From contig JAQXKZ010000031.1 in NCBI GenBank assembly GCA_029010715.1, forward strand, positions 36,059 to 100,058: a stretch of 64,000 nucleotides of DNA, given 5' to 3'. The stretch is from Clostridiales bacterium (GTDB taxonomy: Bacteria > Bacillota > Clostridia > Oscillospirales > Oscillospiraceae). The notes beneath the pieces are model-generated. The model searched no databases, was not told the origin of the DNA, and worked only from the letters and a program-made list of their open reading frames with translations. This document shows positions 45,813 through 54,859 of this stretch, piece by piece (the stretch's first letter is position 1; the number at the start of each line of letters is the position of its first letter). The position numbers and the translations under genes were made by a program.

Positions 45813-46907
45813 ATGTCCAGCAGAATTTTCCAGAATGTTATCATTCAACTTAAGGATGCCGTAGACAGGACCATAGGCGTGGTAGATGAGCAGGGATTTG
45901 TCGTGGCCAGCAGTGAGCTTGCCATGATAGGCTCACGACTGGACGATTTTCATCTTTATGAATTTGACGGGACCGAGCACCCGGTGTCCACAGGCAGCAG
46001 GACCTACTGCGCGCTGTCGTCGCCCGGGGCCAAGTTCGACTATGCCGCATTCACCGACGGCAGTGATCCGATGAGCCGGACTATCTGTTCAATAGCCTCC
46101 GTTGCTTTCAACGAAGCAAAAAACAACTATGAGGAAAAGCACAACAAGGCAGCGTTTATCAAAAATATAATCTCTGACAATATACTGCCCGGCGATGTGT
46201 ATGTCAGGGCAAAGGAGCTCCACTTCGTGACCGACGAGCCGCGCGTCGTACTGCTCGTGCGCCAGATGGAGAATTCCGACGTCGCGGCGGTAGAGGTCAT
46301 ACAGCGCCTCTTCCCCGACAAGCAGAAGGACTTTGTGCTCAATATAAACGAGACCGATATCGTTCTTGTCAAGTCGCTCCCGAATACCAACTGCCCCGAG
46401 GAAATCCAGAAGGTCGCGCGCACCATCGAAAGCACTCTGCTGGAGGAGATGGGCACCAAGTGCGTCATAGGAATAAGCACCAATGCACGTCATCTGCGTG
46501 AGCTCGCAGACAGATATAAGGAGGCACAGGTCGCCATAGACGTCGGCCGCGTGTTTGAAAGCGAAAAGACCATCATCAACTATGAGAGCCTGGGTCTCGG
46601 CCGCATAATCTATCAGCTGCCCACCACTCTCTGTGAGATGTTCCTTAACGAAGTATTCAAGAAAAATCCCATAGAGACCCTTGACGAGGATACCCTGGAG
46701 ACCATCAACAAGTTCTTTGAGAACAATCTGAACGTCTCCGAGACCTCGCGTAAGCTGTATGTACACCGTAATACCCTTGTGTACAGGCTTGAAAAGATCA
46801 AGAAAATCACCGGCCTTGATCTGCGCGAGTTTGACCATGCTATCGTCTTTAAGGTCGCTATGATGGTTAAAATGTACCTTGATTCCCTGAACAACACCAA
46901 ATACTGA
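45813..46907 (+). CDS. CdaR/PucR-family transcriptional regulator
   Basis: 364 residues; ATG 45813 is chosen because GGGAGG sits just upstream, although the frame is open from 45675. The N-terminal about 130 residues form a putative diacid/sugar-acid-recognition-like domain (IIQLKDAVDRTIGVVDEQGFVVASSE). A GGDEF-like middle domain follows, then a C-terminal PucR helix-turn-helix (TINKFFENNLNVSETSRKLYVHRNTLVYRLEKIKKITGLDLREFDHAIVFKVA). Family members activate sugar-acid or purine genes. Here it precedes ftsEX by 98 bases, an unusual context that may mean control of the division/wall operon. Confidence 0.85.
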   Translation: MSSRIFQNVIIQLKDAVDRTIGVVDEQGFVVASSELAMIGSRLDDFHLYEFDGTEHPVSTGSRTYCALSSPGAKFDYAAFTDGSDPMSRTICSIASVAFNEAKNNYEEKHNKAAFIKNIISDNILPGDVYVRAKELHFVTDEPRVVLLVRQMENSDVAAVEVIQRLFPDKQKDFVLNINETDIVLVKSLPNTNCPEEIQKVARTIESTLLEEMGTKCVIGISTNARHLRELADRYKEAQVAIDVGRVFESEKTIINYESLGLGRIIYQLPTTLCEMFLNEVFKKNPIETLDEDTLETINKFFENNLNVSETSRKLYVHRNTLVYRLEKIKKITGLDLREFDHAIVFKVAMMVKMYLDSLNNTKY

Positions 46908-47005
46908 GGTACAGATAGATCGCAGGCACACCGCGGATGCGCTCAGGACGGCGGGCCGGACGCGCAGCGGCGGTATAACCAAAACCTTTGGAGGTCACAA
47001 GTTTT

Positions 47006-47698
47006 ATGGTTCAAATGAACAATGTGAGGAAGGTCTACGAGAGCAGCAATACAGTCGCGCTCGACGGAGTAAGCCTCACCATCAACGACGGCGAGTTTGT
47101 GTTTCTGGTCGGTCCGTCCGGCTCAGGCAAAACCACCATTATGAAGCTCATAACCGGAGAGATTCGACCCACCTCGGGCCAGATCATTGTCAACGATTTT
47201 GATATGGGAACGATCAAGCGCCGCAAACTGCCCAAGGTGCGCAGGACTCTGGGAGTTATCTTTCAGGACTACAGACTGATAGAGAACATGAACGTTTACG
47301 ACAATGTCGCGTTTGCGATGCGCGTTGTCGGAGCGGCAAATGCGGACATAAAAAAGCGTGTGCCGTACATATTGGAGCTTGTCGGGCTTGAGGGCCGCGA
47401 GAAGCGTATGCCGAACGAGCTGTCCGGCGGGGAGCAGCAGCGTGTCGCGATTGCGAGAGCACTGGTCAACAGCCCGCGCATGATAGTCGCGGACGAGCCG
47501 ACCGGCAACCTTGATCCGGTCCGCAGCCTGGAGCTGATGCTCCTGTTCGAAAAGATAAACGAGATGGGCACCACTGTTATGGTGGTGACTCACGAGAAGG
47601 AACTGGTCAACGCTTTTTCAAAGCGTGTCATCACCATTGACGGCGGACACATGATCAGTGACGGAATGGATGGGTACTACAGTTATGAGATTGAGTAG
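47006..47698 (+). CDS. ftsE: Cell-division ATP-binding protein FtsE
   Basis: 230 residues; ATG 47006 with GGAGG (46990-46994) upstream. ABC ATPase with Walker [10 protein letters not shown] (about 35), signature [15 protein letters not shown], Walker [13 protein letters not shown] and the switch His in VVTHEKEL. The sequence ([46 protein letters not shown]) is typical of FtsE. With FtsX it controls peptidoglycan hydrolases at the septum. Stops with TAG, overlapping ftsX by 14 bases. Confidence 0.95.
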   Translation: MVQMNNVRKVYESSNTVALDGVSLTINDGEFVFLVGPSGSGKTTIMKLITGEIRPTSGQIIVNDFDMGTIKRRKLPKVRRTLGVIFQDYRLIENMNVYDNVAFAMRVVGAANADIKKRVPYILELVGLEGREKRMPNELSGGEQQRVAIARALVNSPRMIVADEPTGNLDPVRSLELMLLFEKINEMGTTVMVVTHEKELVNAFSKRVITIDGGHMISDGMDGYYSYEIE

Positions 47699-48572
47699 AT
47701 GCGGCTATCTTATCCGCGAAGGCTTTCGCAGTATCACGACTCACGGCTTCATGTCTTTCGCCTCGGTGACCATCATTATGGCCTGCCTTATCATCATGGG
47801 CAGCGTCTCTCTGCTTTCGGTCAATATCGACGCGCTTATCAAGGATCTTGAAAACCAGAACGAGATCGTGGCTTTCGTGGACGATTCCATAAAGGACGAA
47901 AATGAGGCCAAGGCCATACAGGGCAGCATAGAGGCTCTCGATAACGTTTCCTCGGTGGATTTCGTCTCGCGCGACGCCGCGATGGAAAACTTCATGAACA
48001 AGTATGACGAGACCTTCAGAGAAGGTATAGACGAAACCGTATTCCGCCACCGCTTCGTCATACACCTGACGGATATAGCCCTTATGTCTCAGACCAAGGC
48101 GGCGCTCGAATCCGTTGATGGCATAGCAAAGGTCAACGCACATCTTGAATATGCGCATACCTTTGTCACCATACGCAACGTCGTCAGCGTAATCTCCCTG
48201 GTGCTGATCGTCATACTGGTGTTCGTGTCCATATTCATCATGTCCAACACCGTAAAACTCGCCACATTCGGACGCCGCGACGAGATCGCCATCATGAAGA
48301 TGGTCGGCGCGACCAATAACTTTATCCGGCTGCCTTTCGTTGTCGAAGGCCTTGCTCTCGGTATCCTGGGCGGCGGACTGGCGTTTCTGGCAGAGTGGGG
48401 CCTGTATAACCTTGTGACCGGTAAACTGGTAAGCACTGTCACCGAGAGCTTCATCAGCTTCGTGCCCTTCCACAGTGTGGCGTTTGAGGTGTTCGTGGTA
48501 TACATGGCGACAGGTATCCTTGTCGGCGCTTTCGGCGGCGTGAACGCCATAAAGAATTATCTGAAGGTATGA
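47685..48572 (+). CDS. ftsX: Cell-division membrane protein FtsX
   Basis: 295 residues from ATG 47685, which overlaps the end of ftsE. Four transmembrane helices: one after the N-terminal cytoplasmic part (FMSFASVTIIMACLIIMGSVSLLSV), three at the C-terminal end. A large extracellular loop (about 45-155) would contact periplasmic-side hydrolases. GRRDEIAIMKMVGATNNFIRLPF is the conserved coupling region. The next two genes encode coiled-coil M23 peptidases, the kind of enzyme FtsX activates. Confidence 0.94.
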   Translation: MRLSRCGYLIREGFRSITTHGFMSFASVTIIMACLIIMGSVSLLSVNIDALIKDLENQNEIVAFVDDSIKDENEAKAIQGSIEALDNVSSVDFVSRDAAMENFMNKYDETFREGIDETVFRHRFVIHLTDIALMSQTKAALESVDGIAKVNAHLEYAHTFVTIRNVVSVISLVLIVILVFVSIFIMSNTVKLATFGRRDEIAIMKMVGATNNFIRLPFVVEGLALGILGGGLAFLAEWGLYNLVTGKLVSTVTESFISFVPFHSVAFEVFVVYMATGILVGAFGGVNAIKNYLKV

Positions 48573-48606
48573 CCGCGCTACAATCCCTTGGAACAAGGAG
48601 CTTAGA

Positions 48607-49965
48607 ATGAAGAACAAAAAAACGATTTCCGTTATTGCAGTGATTATGGCTGTGCTTATGATCGTATCGCTTGTAGTGAGCGTGATACCCGTTACGGCAT
48701 ATGCGGATGAGCCGGACGGGCTCAGCGAACTTAAAGCTCAGAAGAGCCAGCTGTCCGACCAGGTCAAGGAATGCAAGGAAAGGCTGGAAGCGCTCAGAGA
48801 ACAGAAGTCGAACGTTCTGGAGCAGAAAACAGCCCTCGACGAGCAGAAAAGACTTGCCGGAGAACAGCTTAAGGTCATCGCGAAGGAAATAGACAAGTAC
48901 AGCGAGCTGATCGAAGAAAAGGCAAAAGAGGTAGACGCTGCAAAGAACAAGGAGCAGCGGCAGCTCGAAAAATACCGCAGCCGTGTGCGTGCCATGGAGG
49001 AAAACGGCGGCTACAACATTCTGGCAATGGTCCTTCAGTCGGACAATTTCTCGGATCTGCTGACTGCTTTTGACGATATGGGCGAGATCATGGCCAGCGA
49101 CAAGACGCTTCAGAAGCAGTATATGGAGGCGCGTGAGGAGACCGAGGAGGTAAAGGCACAGTATGAAGCCGAAAAGGCCGAGTTCGAGGCAAATCAGGCG
49201 GAGCTCAGGGAAGAACAGAAGGAAATAAACAGCCAGATCGAAGAGGCCGACAAGACGCTGAAGGAACTTGAGCAGGAGATCGAGAAGGCGGTCAAGGAAT
49301 ACGAGGCGGCAGAGGCTGCCGAACAGGCCGCCGCCGCGACGATCGCCAGCATGATCGCTCAGTTCAACGCCCAGAAGGCGGCAGAGCAGGCGCAGGCAAA
49401 GGCTGACGCCGAGCAGGCTGCCTCTCAGGTCGAGGAAATGAACCGTGCCAATCAGGAGGCAGTGGATGCAGGGCAGGAGCCACCCTACAGTCAGGACCAG
49501 ATCAATCAGGCACAGGAAGCGGCCAACACCGGCGGAGCAAGCGGCGGAGACAGCGGCTTCATGTGGCCTGTACCCTGCAGCACAAGGGTCACAAGCCGCT
49601 TCGGCACACGTACGGATCCCTTTACAGGACAGACGAGTGTCCATAACGGCATAGACATCGACGGCTTCGGCAACGACGGCGCACCGGTCGTCGCCGCCGC
49701 CAGCGGCACTGTCGTGACCGCGTCGTATGACGGCGCTTACGGCAACTATATCATTATCAATCACGGCGGCACCTCGACGGTTTACGCCCATATGTCGGGT
49801 CTGGCTGTTTCGGCCGGCGAATATGTCAGCCAGGGCCAGACGATCGGCTATCTCGGCGATACCGGCAGAGCCACCGGAACGCATCTGCACTTTGAAGTTT
49901 ATGTAGGCGACTCAAGAGTGGACCCCGCATCTTATTTCTCGGGGCTTACGTACTACAATTGCTGA
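48607..49965 (+). CDS. Secreted coiled-coil M23 endopeptidase (EnvC/PcsB-like), copy 1
   Basis: 452 residues. Signal peptide (1-34, ending AYA), a long coiled coil (about 38-255) with the internal RYRSRVRAMEENG-type turn seen in EnvC/CwlO/PcsB relatives, an Ala/Gln-rich linker, and a C-terminal M23 LytM domain (about 320-450). The zinc residues look intact: HNGIDID (HxxxD) and HLHFEV (HxH). It should cleave peptidoglycan cross-links outside the membrane under FtsEX control. GGAG precedes the ATG. Confidence 0.92.
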   Translation: MKNKKTISVIAVIMAVLMIVSLVVSVIPVTAYADEPDGLSELKAQKSQLSDQVKECKERLEALREQKSNVLEQKTALDEQKRLAGEQLKVIAKEIDKYSELIEEKAKEVDAAKNKEQRQLEKYRSRVRAMEENGGYNILAMVLQSDNFSDLLTAFDDMGEIMASDKTLQKQYMEAREETEEVKAQYEAEKAEFEANQAELREEQKEINSQIEEADKTLKELEQEIEKAVKEYEAAEAAEQAAAATIASMIAQFNAQKAAEQAQAKADAEQAASQVEEMNRANQEAVDAGQEPPYSQDQINQAQEAANTGGASGGDSGFMWPVPCSTRVTSRFGTRTDPFTGQTSVHNGIDIDGFGNDGAPVVAAASGTVVTASYDGAYGNYIIINHGGTSTVYAHMSGLAVSAGEYVSQGQTIGYLGDTGRATGTHLHFEVYVGDSRVDPASYFSGLTYYNC

Positions 49966-49985
49966 GGCAATTCAGGTAAATAAAT

Positions 49986-51236
49986 ATGAACAGAAAGATC
50001 AGAAGCCTGATGGCGCTCGTGCTGTGTACGGTGCTGACGGCGGCAGCGGTGCTGGACACCATGCCCTGCGGCGCGTATGCGGTCACACAGGCTGAGATCG
50101 ACGCGCTCAAGGAAGAGCGTGACGCGATCAGAGCTCAGCGTCAGGAAAAGCAGGCTATTGTCGAGCAGCTCGAGGCCGATAAGGCCAGTGTTGTGGAACA
50201 GAAGCGAGCCATGGACGAGCGCAATATGTACACGCTCCAGCAGATCCAGCTCAACAGCGATGAGATCGCCCTCTATGACGAGATGATCGCCGACAAGGAG
50301 AAGGAGCTTGTCGAGGCCGAGCGTCTCGAAAAGGAGCAGCTGGACAGGTACCGCAGCCGCGTGCGCGCCATGGAAGAGAACGGGAGCCTCGGCTATCTTG
50401 CACTCATACTCAAAACGACCAGTCTCGGTGAACTGCTCACCGCCATGGACGATATCGGTGAGATAATGGAGAGCGACAAGGAACTTGAGGACGCGTACAT
50501 AGCTGCCCGGAAAAACACCGAAGAAGTCAAAGCGGAGTACGAAGAATACAGAGCGGATATAAACGCAAAACAGGACGTGCTCCGTGCTGAGCAGGCCGAG
50601 CTGGAAAAGGATATCGAGGAGGCCATCAATCTTATCCTCGACATTCAGAACAATCTGGAAGAAAGACAGGCTGAGTATGACGAGATAATGGCGGCTGAGG
50701 ATGCTGCCAACGCCAATATCGACAAGCTTGTGGCCGAGCTTGAGGCACAGCGCCGAGCCGAGCAGGCAAATAACGGCGGCGGAAGCAGCGGAGCAGGCTC
50801 CGGAGCAAACAGCACCGGCAGCTTTATCTGGCCGGTCGCCTCCTATGTGTATGTATCCAGCCGTTTCGGCCAGCGCGTACATCCCATAACCGGGGAGATA
50901 AAGAACCACACAGGTATAGACATTGCATCCAATCAGGGTACAACCATCTATGCCGCGGACGGCGGAACTATTACGCTGGCCGCATGGAACGGCGGGTACG
51001 GCAACTGTGTCATGATAGACCACGGCAACGGCTATGTGACGCTTTACGGACACATGTCATCCATCGCCGTCAGCCAGGGACAGACTGTCAGTCAGGGCGA
51101 TACGATAGGATATGTCGGCAGTACCGGCAACTCCACAGGACCGCACCTGCACTTTGAAGTGCTTAAAAACGGCACCCGTATCGACCCCGAACAGTTCTTT
51201 TCCGGCCTGGTTATATCAGCCGACGCCGGTGTGTAA
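49986..51236 (+). CDS. Secreted coiled-coil M23 endopeptidase (EnvC/PcsB-like), copy 2
   Basis: 416 residues, same architecture as the preceding gene: signal peptide (1-34), coiled coil (about 36-260) with RYRSRVRAMEENGSLGYLALIL, short Gly/Ser linker and M23 domain (about 280-400). HTGIDIA and HLHFEV keep the metal ligands. The two proteins are clearly paralogous by tandem duplication but have diverged. Only 20 bases separate them. A weak ribosome site (GAGG) lies in the gap. Confidence 0.92.
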   Translation: MNRKIRSLMALVLCTVLTAAAVLDTMPCGAYAVTQAEIDALKEERDAIRAQRQEKQAIVEQLEADKASVVEQKRAMDERNMYTLQQIQLNSDEIALYDEMIADKEKELVEAERLEKEQLDRYRSRVRAMEENGSLGYLALILKTTSLGELLTAMDDIGEIMESDKELEDAYIAARKNTEEVKAEYEEYRADINAKQDVLRAEQAELEKDIEEAINLILDIQNNLEERQAEYDEIMAAEDAANANIDKLVAELEAQRRAEQANNGGGSSGAGSGANSTGSFIWPVASYVYVSSRFGQRVHPITGEIKNHTGIDIASNQGTTIYAADGGTITLAAWNGGYGNCVMIDHGNGYVTLYGHMSSIAVSQGQTVSQGDTIGYVGSTGNSTGPHLHFEVLKNGTRIDPEQFFSGLVISADAGV

Positions 51237-51263
51237 GGGCGCTGACGTTACTTATACAAAATC

Positions 51264-51286
51264 AGGGGCTGCACCAGGCAGCCCCT
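51264..51286 (+). other. Intercistronic hairpin without T tract
   Basis: A perfect 9-bp GC-rich stem (51264-51272 with 51278-51286), loop ACCAG, between the second M23 gene and the S41 gene. It could stabilise the upstream message or partly attenuate the downstream one. Confidence 0.6.
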
Positions 51287-51320
51287 ATGCACGTAAATAC
51301 AATGCTGCCGGAGGTTAATA

Positions 51321-52562
51321 ATGAGCATCGGTAACAGACTAATGAATGCCATAGTCAACGTCTTTTCGGCAATTCTCAATATACGCATAAGGTTCAAATA
51401 TGTTCTCCTCGCGCTTATTATACTTGTTGGCGGCGCCGTGGGCATCACATACAAAAAAATGCTTGACAATGTCGGCGGCAAGGAAGACTATGCCGAGGCA
51501 ATGCGCTATATTGAGATAAAGAACATAGTCGAGGACGAGTATATTGACAATGTGAGCAGGCAGGCGATGGGCGACTATGCCGCCGCCGCAATGATCTCCG
51601 GTCTCGGTGACAAATGGAGCTACTACATGTCGGCCGACCAGTACAAGACCTATCAGCTCAATACTGCCAATGAATACTCGGGAATAGGCATGTCCATAAT
51701 CAAGGATGACAGCGGCGGCTTCCAGGTGATTTCCGTCAACGCGGATTCGCCGGCGGCCATGGCAGGACTCAGCGCAGGCTCCGTTATCACATCCATAGAC
51801 AATGAGGACATTACCGGCAAGACGGTAGACGAGGCAAGAAAGATGATCCGCTCCAAAATGAACGGCAAGTTCACTCTGGGGCTCGGGCGCAAAAACTCAA
51901 TTGAGGTTGACTGCAGCGGGGTATACCAGAGCTCAGTCAAATATCGTCTTGAAAAGACCGAGGCCGGATATATCCAGATTTTCAACTTTGAGGCCGGTAC
52001 GGGCGACGATGCAATTGCCGCGATAGAAGACCTGCTCAATCAGGGCGCGGTTGCGCTGTGCATTGACCTGCGCGGCAATCCGGGCGGACTCGATACGGAG
52101 GTCGCTAAATTCCTTGATTACCTGCTGCCCAGCGGCACGCTGTTTGTGGAGACGAGCAAAGACGGTAACGAGAAGGTAACCAGCTCCGACGCAATGTGCA
52201 TACAGCTGCCCATCTGCGTGCTCGTAAATTCCGAGACCTTTGGAGAGGCCGAGCTCTGTGCCGCGGTCCTGCAGGAAAACCAGTGGGCGACGGTACTTGG
52301 CGAGGCTACCACGGGAAAGACCAGAACTCAGGAGACCATAACGCTCTCTGACGGCAGCGCGCTGCGCCTGTCTACCGGGACATATCTCACCGGAAACCGC
52401 ACCGATATAAGCGCCAAGGGCGGCGTGGTGCCCGATCTTATTATCTATAACAGCGACGCCTCCGCGACCGGCACCACAGAGGGAACCGTCGGCGAAAGCA
52501 CCGGCGGCGGCGCACAGTCGAACGACGACCAGCTTATGCAGGCGCTGAAGCTTTTGAGTTGA
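51321..52562 (+). CDS. S41 carboxyl-terminal-protease homologue, probable pseudoprotease
   Basis: 413 residues. One transmembrane anchor (about 28-46), a helical region, a PDZ domain (about 105-195: YSGIGMSIIKDDSGGFQVISVNADSPAAMAG), then the S41 fold (RYIQIFNFE-type strand, LCIDLRGNPGGL). In CtpA/Tsp the catalytic block is SASASEI with Lys 25 residues later. Here the ungapped alignment reads TFGEAEL...TTGK: the nucleophile position is Gly308 and only Lys333 remains. It lies behind two M23 genes in the ftsEX operon and probably acts as a scaffold or regulator. The tail is Ser/Gly/Thr-rich. Confidence 0.85.
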   Translation: MSIGNRLMNAIVNVFSAILNIRIRFKYVLLALIILVGGAVGITYKKMLDNVGGKEDYAEAMRYIEIKNIVEDEYIDNVSRQAMGDYAAAAMISGLGDKWSYYMSADQYKTYQLNTANEYSGIGMSIIKDDSGGFQVISVNADSPAAMAGLSAGSVITSIDNEDITGKTVDEARKMIRSKMNGKFTLGLGRKNSIEVDCSGVYQSSVKYRLEKTEAGYIQIFNFEAGTGDDAIAAIEDLLNQGAVALCIDLRGNPGGLDTEVAKFLDYLLPSGTLFVETSKDGNEKVTSSDAMCIQLPICVLVNSETFGEAELCAAVLQENQWATVLGEATTGKTRTQETITLSDGSALRLSTGTYLTGNRTDISAKGGVVPDLIIYNSDASATGTTEGTVGESTGGGAQSNDDQLMQALKLLS

Positions 52563-52587
52563 CAGCGGCGGTATAAGTTTATATAAT
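52559..52587 (+). promoter_or_regulatory. Promoter of greA-lysS
   Basis: TTGACA at 52559-52564, overlapping the stop of the S41 gene, and TATAAT at 52582-52587, spacer 17 bases. Confidence 0.8.
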
Positions 52588-52636
52588 CTCAGCTATAATA
52601 AAAGACCCTCTATTAAGACGTGAGAAGGAGATCATA

Positions 52637-53131
52637 ATGGTTATGACTAATTCCAACAGATTCAAAATGAGCCAGGAGCGTCTGGACGCCATCAAGGATG
52701 AGCTCTACTACCTTGAAACCGTCAGGGAAAAAGAGGTTTCTGAGCTTATAAAAGAGGCGAGGAGCTTCGGCGACCTGTCCGAAAACAGCGAATACGACGA
52801 AGCAAAGACCGAGCAGGGTAAGCTCTATTCCAAGATCGCAGAACTGAAAGCCCTCATTGAGAACGCGGAGATAGTCGATAATGTCGACGCTGACGCGCCG
52901 AAGGATTCCATTACTCTGGGCAGTGTTGTCAGGGTGCGCGATGTCGAGGACGGCTTTGAGGAGACATTCGAGATAGTCGGTTCTCAGGAAGCAAACCCCA
53001 GAGAGGGCCGTATTTCCGACGACTCTCCGCTGGGCCGCGGGCTTCACGCACACAAGGCAGGCGAGACCGTGACTATAAGCGCGCCTGCGGGCGAACTGAA
53101 GTTCGAGATTATTTCCGTTGAGAACAAATAA
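52637..53131 (+). CDS. greA: Transcription elongation factor GreA
   Basis: 164 residues. The N-terminal coiled coil ends with the acidic tip ARSFGDLSENSEYDEAK (Asp and Glu that position Mg2+ in the polymerase active site), and the C-terminal FKBP-like domain has TLGSVVRVRDVEDG and SPLGRGLHAHKAGETV. It rescues backtracked RNA polymerase by transcript cleavage. AAGGAG precedes the ATG. lysS follows after 17 bases, a common greA-lysS arrangement in Firmicutes. Confidence 0.96.
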   Translation: MVMTNSNRFKMSQERLDAIKDELYYLETVREKEVSELIKEARSFGDLSENSEYDEAKTEQGKLYSKIAELKALIENAEIVDNVDADAPKDSITLGSVVRVRDVEDGFEETFEIVGSQEANPREGRISDDSPLGRGLHAHKAGETVTISAPAGELKFEIISVENK

Positions 53132-53148
53132 GAGGCGAGAGTTGAGAT

Positions 53149-54648
53149 ATGAGTGAAGAGAACAACAGACAGCCCGCACCCGAGCAGGAACTGTCAGAGA
53201 TACTGCAGATACGCCGTGATAAGCTGGCGGCGCTGCAGCAGGAAGGCAGAGACCCGTTCCAGCAGACAAAGTTTACCAGAAGCGCATGGTCCGAAGAGAT
53301 CAGGAGCGATTACGACGGTTTTGCGGAAAAGACCGTCTCCGTCGCCGGACGCATCATGTCCAAACGCGGCATGGGCAAGGCCATATTCTGCCATATCAAG
53401 GACGACAAAGGCCAGATACAGCTCTACATCCGCTCTGACGCCGTAAGCACGCAGGAGTTTGCAGACTTCCGCAAGTACGATATCGGAGATATTATCGGCG
53501 TGACCGGATATGTGTTCAAGACCAGAACCGAGGAGATTTCTGTCCATGTGCAGAGCGTAGTGCTGCTGTCCAAGTCTCTGAGGCCGCTCCCCGAAAAATT
53601 CCACGGTATGACGAGCACCGAGCTCAAATACCGCCAGCGCTAGGTCGACCTGATCGTCAACGACGACAGCCGCCGCAACTTTGTAATCCGCTCAAAGTTC
53701 ATAAGCTATGTGCGCAGATTTCTCGACAACCGCGGCTATATGGAGGTCGAAACGCCTGTCCTGAACACTATCTCCGGCGGCGCAACCGCGCGTCCGTTCA
53801 TTACGCACCACAACACCCTCGACATCGACATGTACCTGCGCATTGCCACCGAGCTCAACCTCAAGCGCCTGATCGTCGGCGGCATTGAGCGTGTTTACGA
53901 GATAGGCCGCATCTTCAGGAACGAGGGCATGGACACAAAGCACAACCCTGAGTTTACCACCGTTGAACTCTACGAGTCCTATGCGGACTTCAACGACATG
54001 ATGGACCTGTTCGAGGATATGCTTTCCGGAGCAGCAATGGAAATCCTCGGCACCTACGATGTGCAGTGGCAGGGCCAGAATATCAGCCTCGCGCCCGGTT
54101 TTAAGCGTATGACCATGGCTGAGGCCGTCAGGGAATATCTGGGCGTTGACTTCATGGCTATAGAGGACGACGCAGAGGCGGTCGCTGCAGCAAAGTCTGT
54201 CGGCGTAGACATGGATAAGGTGGAGCCTACCTGGGGCCACGCTCTGTATGAGTGCTTCGACCAGAAGGTTGAGGAGAAGCTTATACAGCCAACCTTCATC
54301 ACTATGCACCCGGTCGACGTTTCTCCGCTGGCAAAGCGCAGTCCGAAGTTTCCGAGACTCACTGAGCGCTTCGAGCTTTTTATCTGCGCCAGTGAAATGG
54401 GCAATGCATTCTCCGAGCTTAACGATCCGATAGACCAGAAGCAGCGCTTCCAGAAGCAGGTCGATATGCGCGCCAAGGGCGACGATGAGGCCGGCATGAT
54501 GGATGAGGACTTTATCAACGCTCTCGAATACGGCATGCCTCCCACGGGCGGACTTGGTATAGGCATTGACCGCTGCGTTATGCTCTTGACCGGCTGCAGT
54601 TCTATCCGTGACGTTATTCTTTTCCCCACGATGAAGCCCCTGGACTGA
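53149..54648 (+). pseudogene. lysS: Lysyl-tRNA synthetase (class II) with in-frame TAG codon
   Basis: The frame spans 500 codons, the normal LysRS length, but codon 165 (53641-53643) is TAG. It falls in KYRQR-stop-VDLIVN, where class II LysRS has a conserved Tyr (RQRYVDL), so a single base change from TAC or TAT explains it. Before it lies the OB-fold anticodon domain (VAGRIMSKRGMGKAIFCHIKDDKGQIQLYI). After it lies the intact class II catalytic core: motif 2 [27 protein letters not shown] and motif 3 [12 protein letters not shown]. Nothing else is damaged. Options: sequencing error, suppressor tRNA, another LysRS elsewhere, or a dying copy. A weak hairpin at 54661-54678 may terminate the transcript. 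Confidence 0.92.
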
Positions 54649-54772
54649 CGTTCGATAGATCCCGCCTGTTTATGCGGGTTTCGCGGATTTGATAATCCTG
54701 ATAATACATCTACTCACACCCCGGTTGCGCCAATCGGCGCATGAATTGATGCAGGGATGAAAAGACGCATAT

Positions 54773-54820
54773 ATTAGAAGAAATGGGCAATCCCTTATGG
54801 GATTGCCCATTTCTTCTAAT
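54773..54820. repeat. Perfect 22-bp inverted repeat, TTAT loop
   Basis: 54773-54794 is the exact reverse complement of 54799-54820. It lacks a T tract. Immediately after it, AGATACATTTGTATCT (54823-54838) is a second palindrome with 7-base arms. Both precede a decayed XRE regulator gene. Confidence 0.8.
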
Positions 54821-54859
54821 TAAGATACATTTGTATCTGAGCGCAAAGGAATTTTGATT

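Noticed and set aside
53641..53643. TAG in lysS read as pyrrolysine or a global TAG reassignment
   Set aside because: At least four intact genes here end in TAG at sensible places, and the site calls for Tyr, so genome-wide recoding is not supported by this window.
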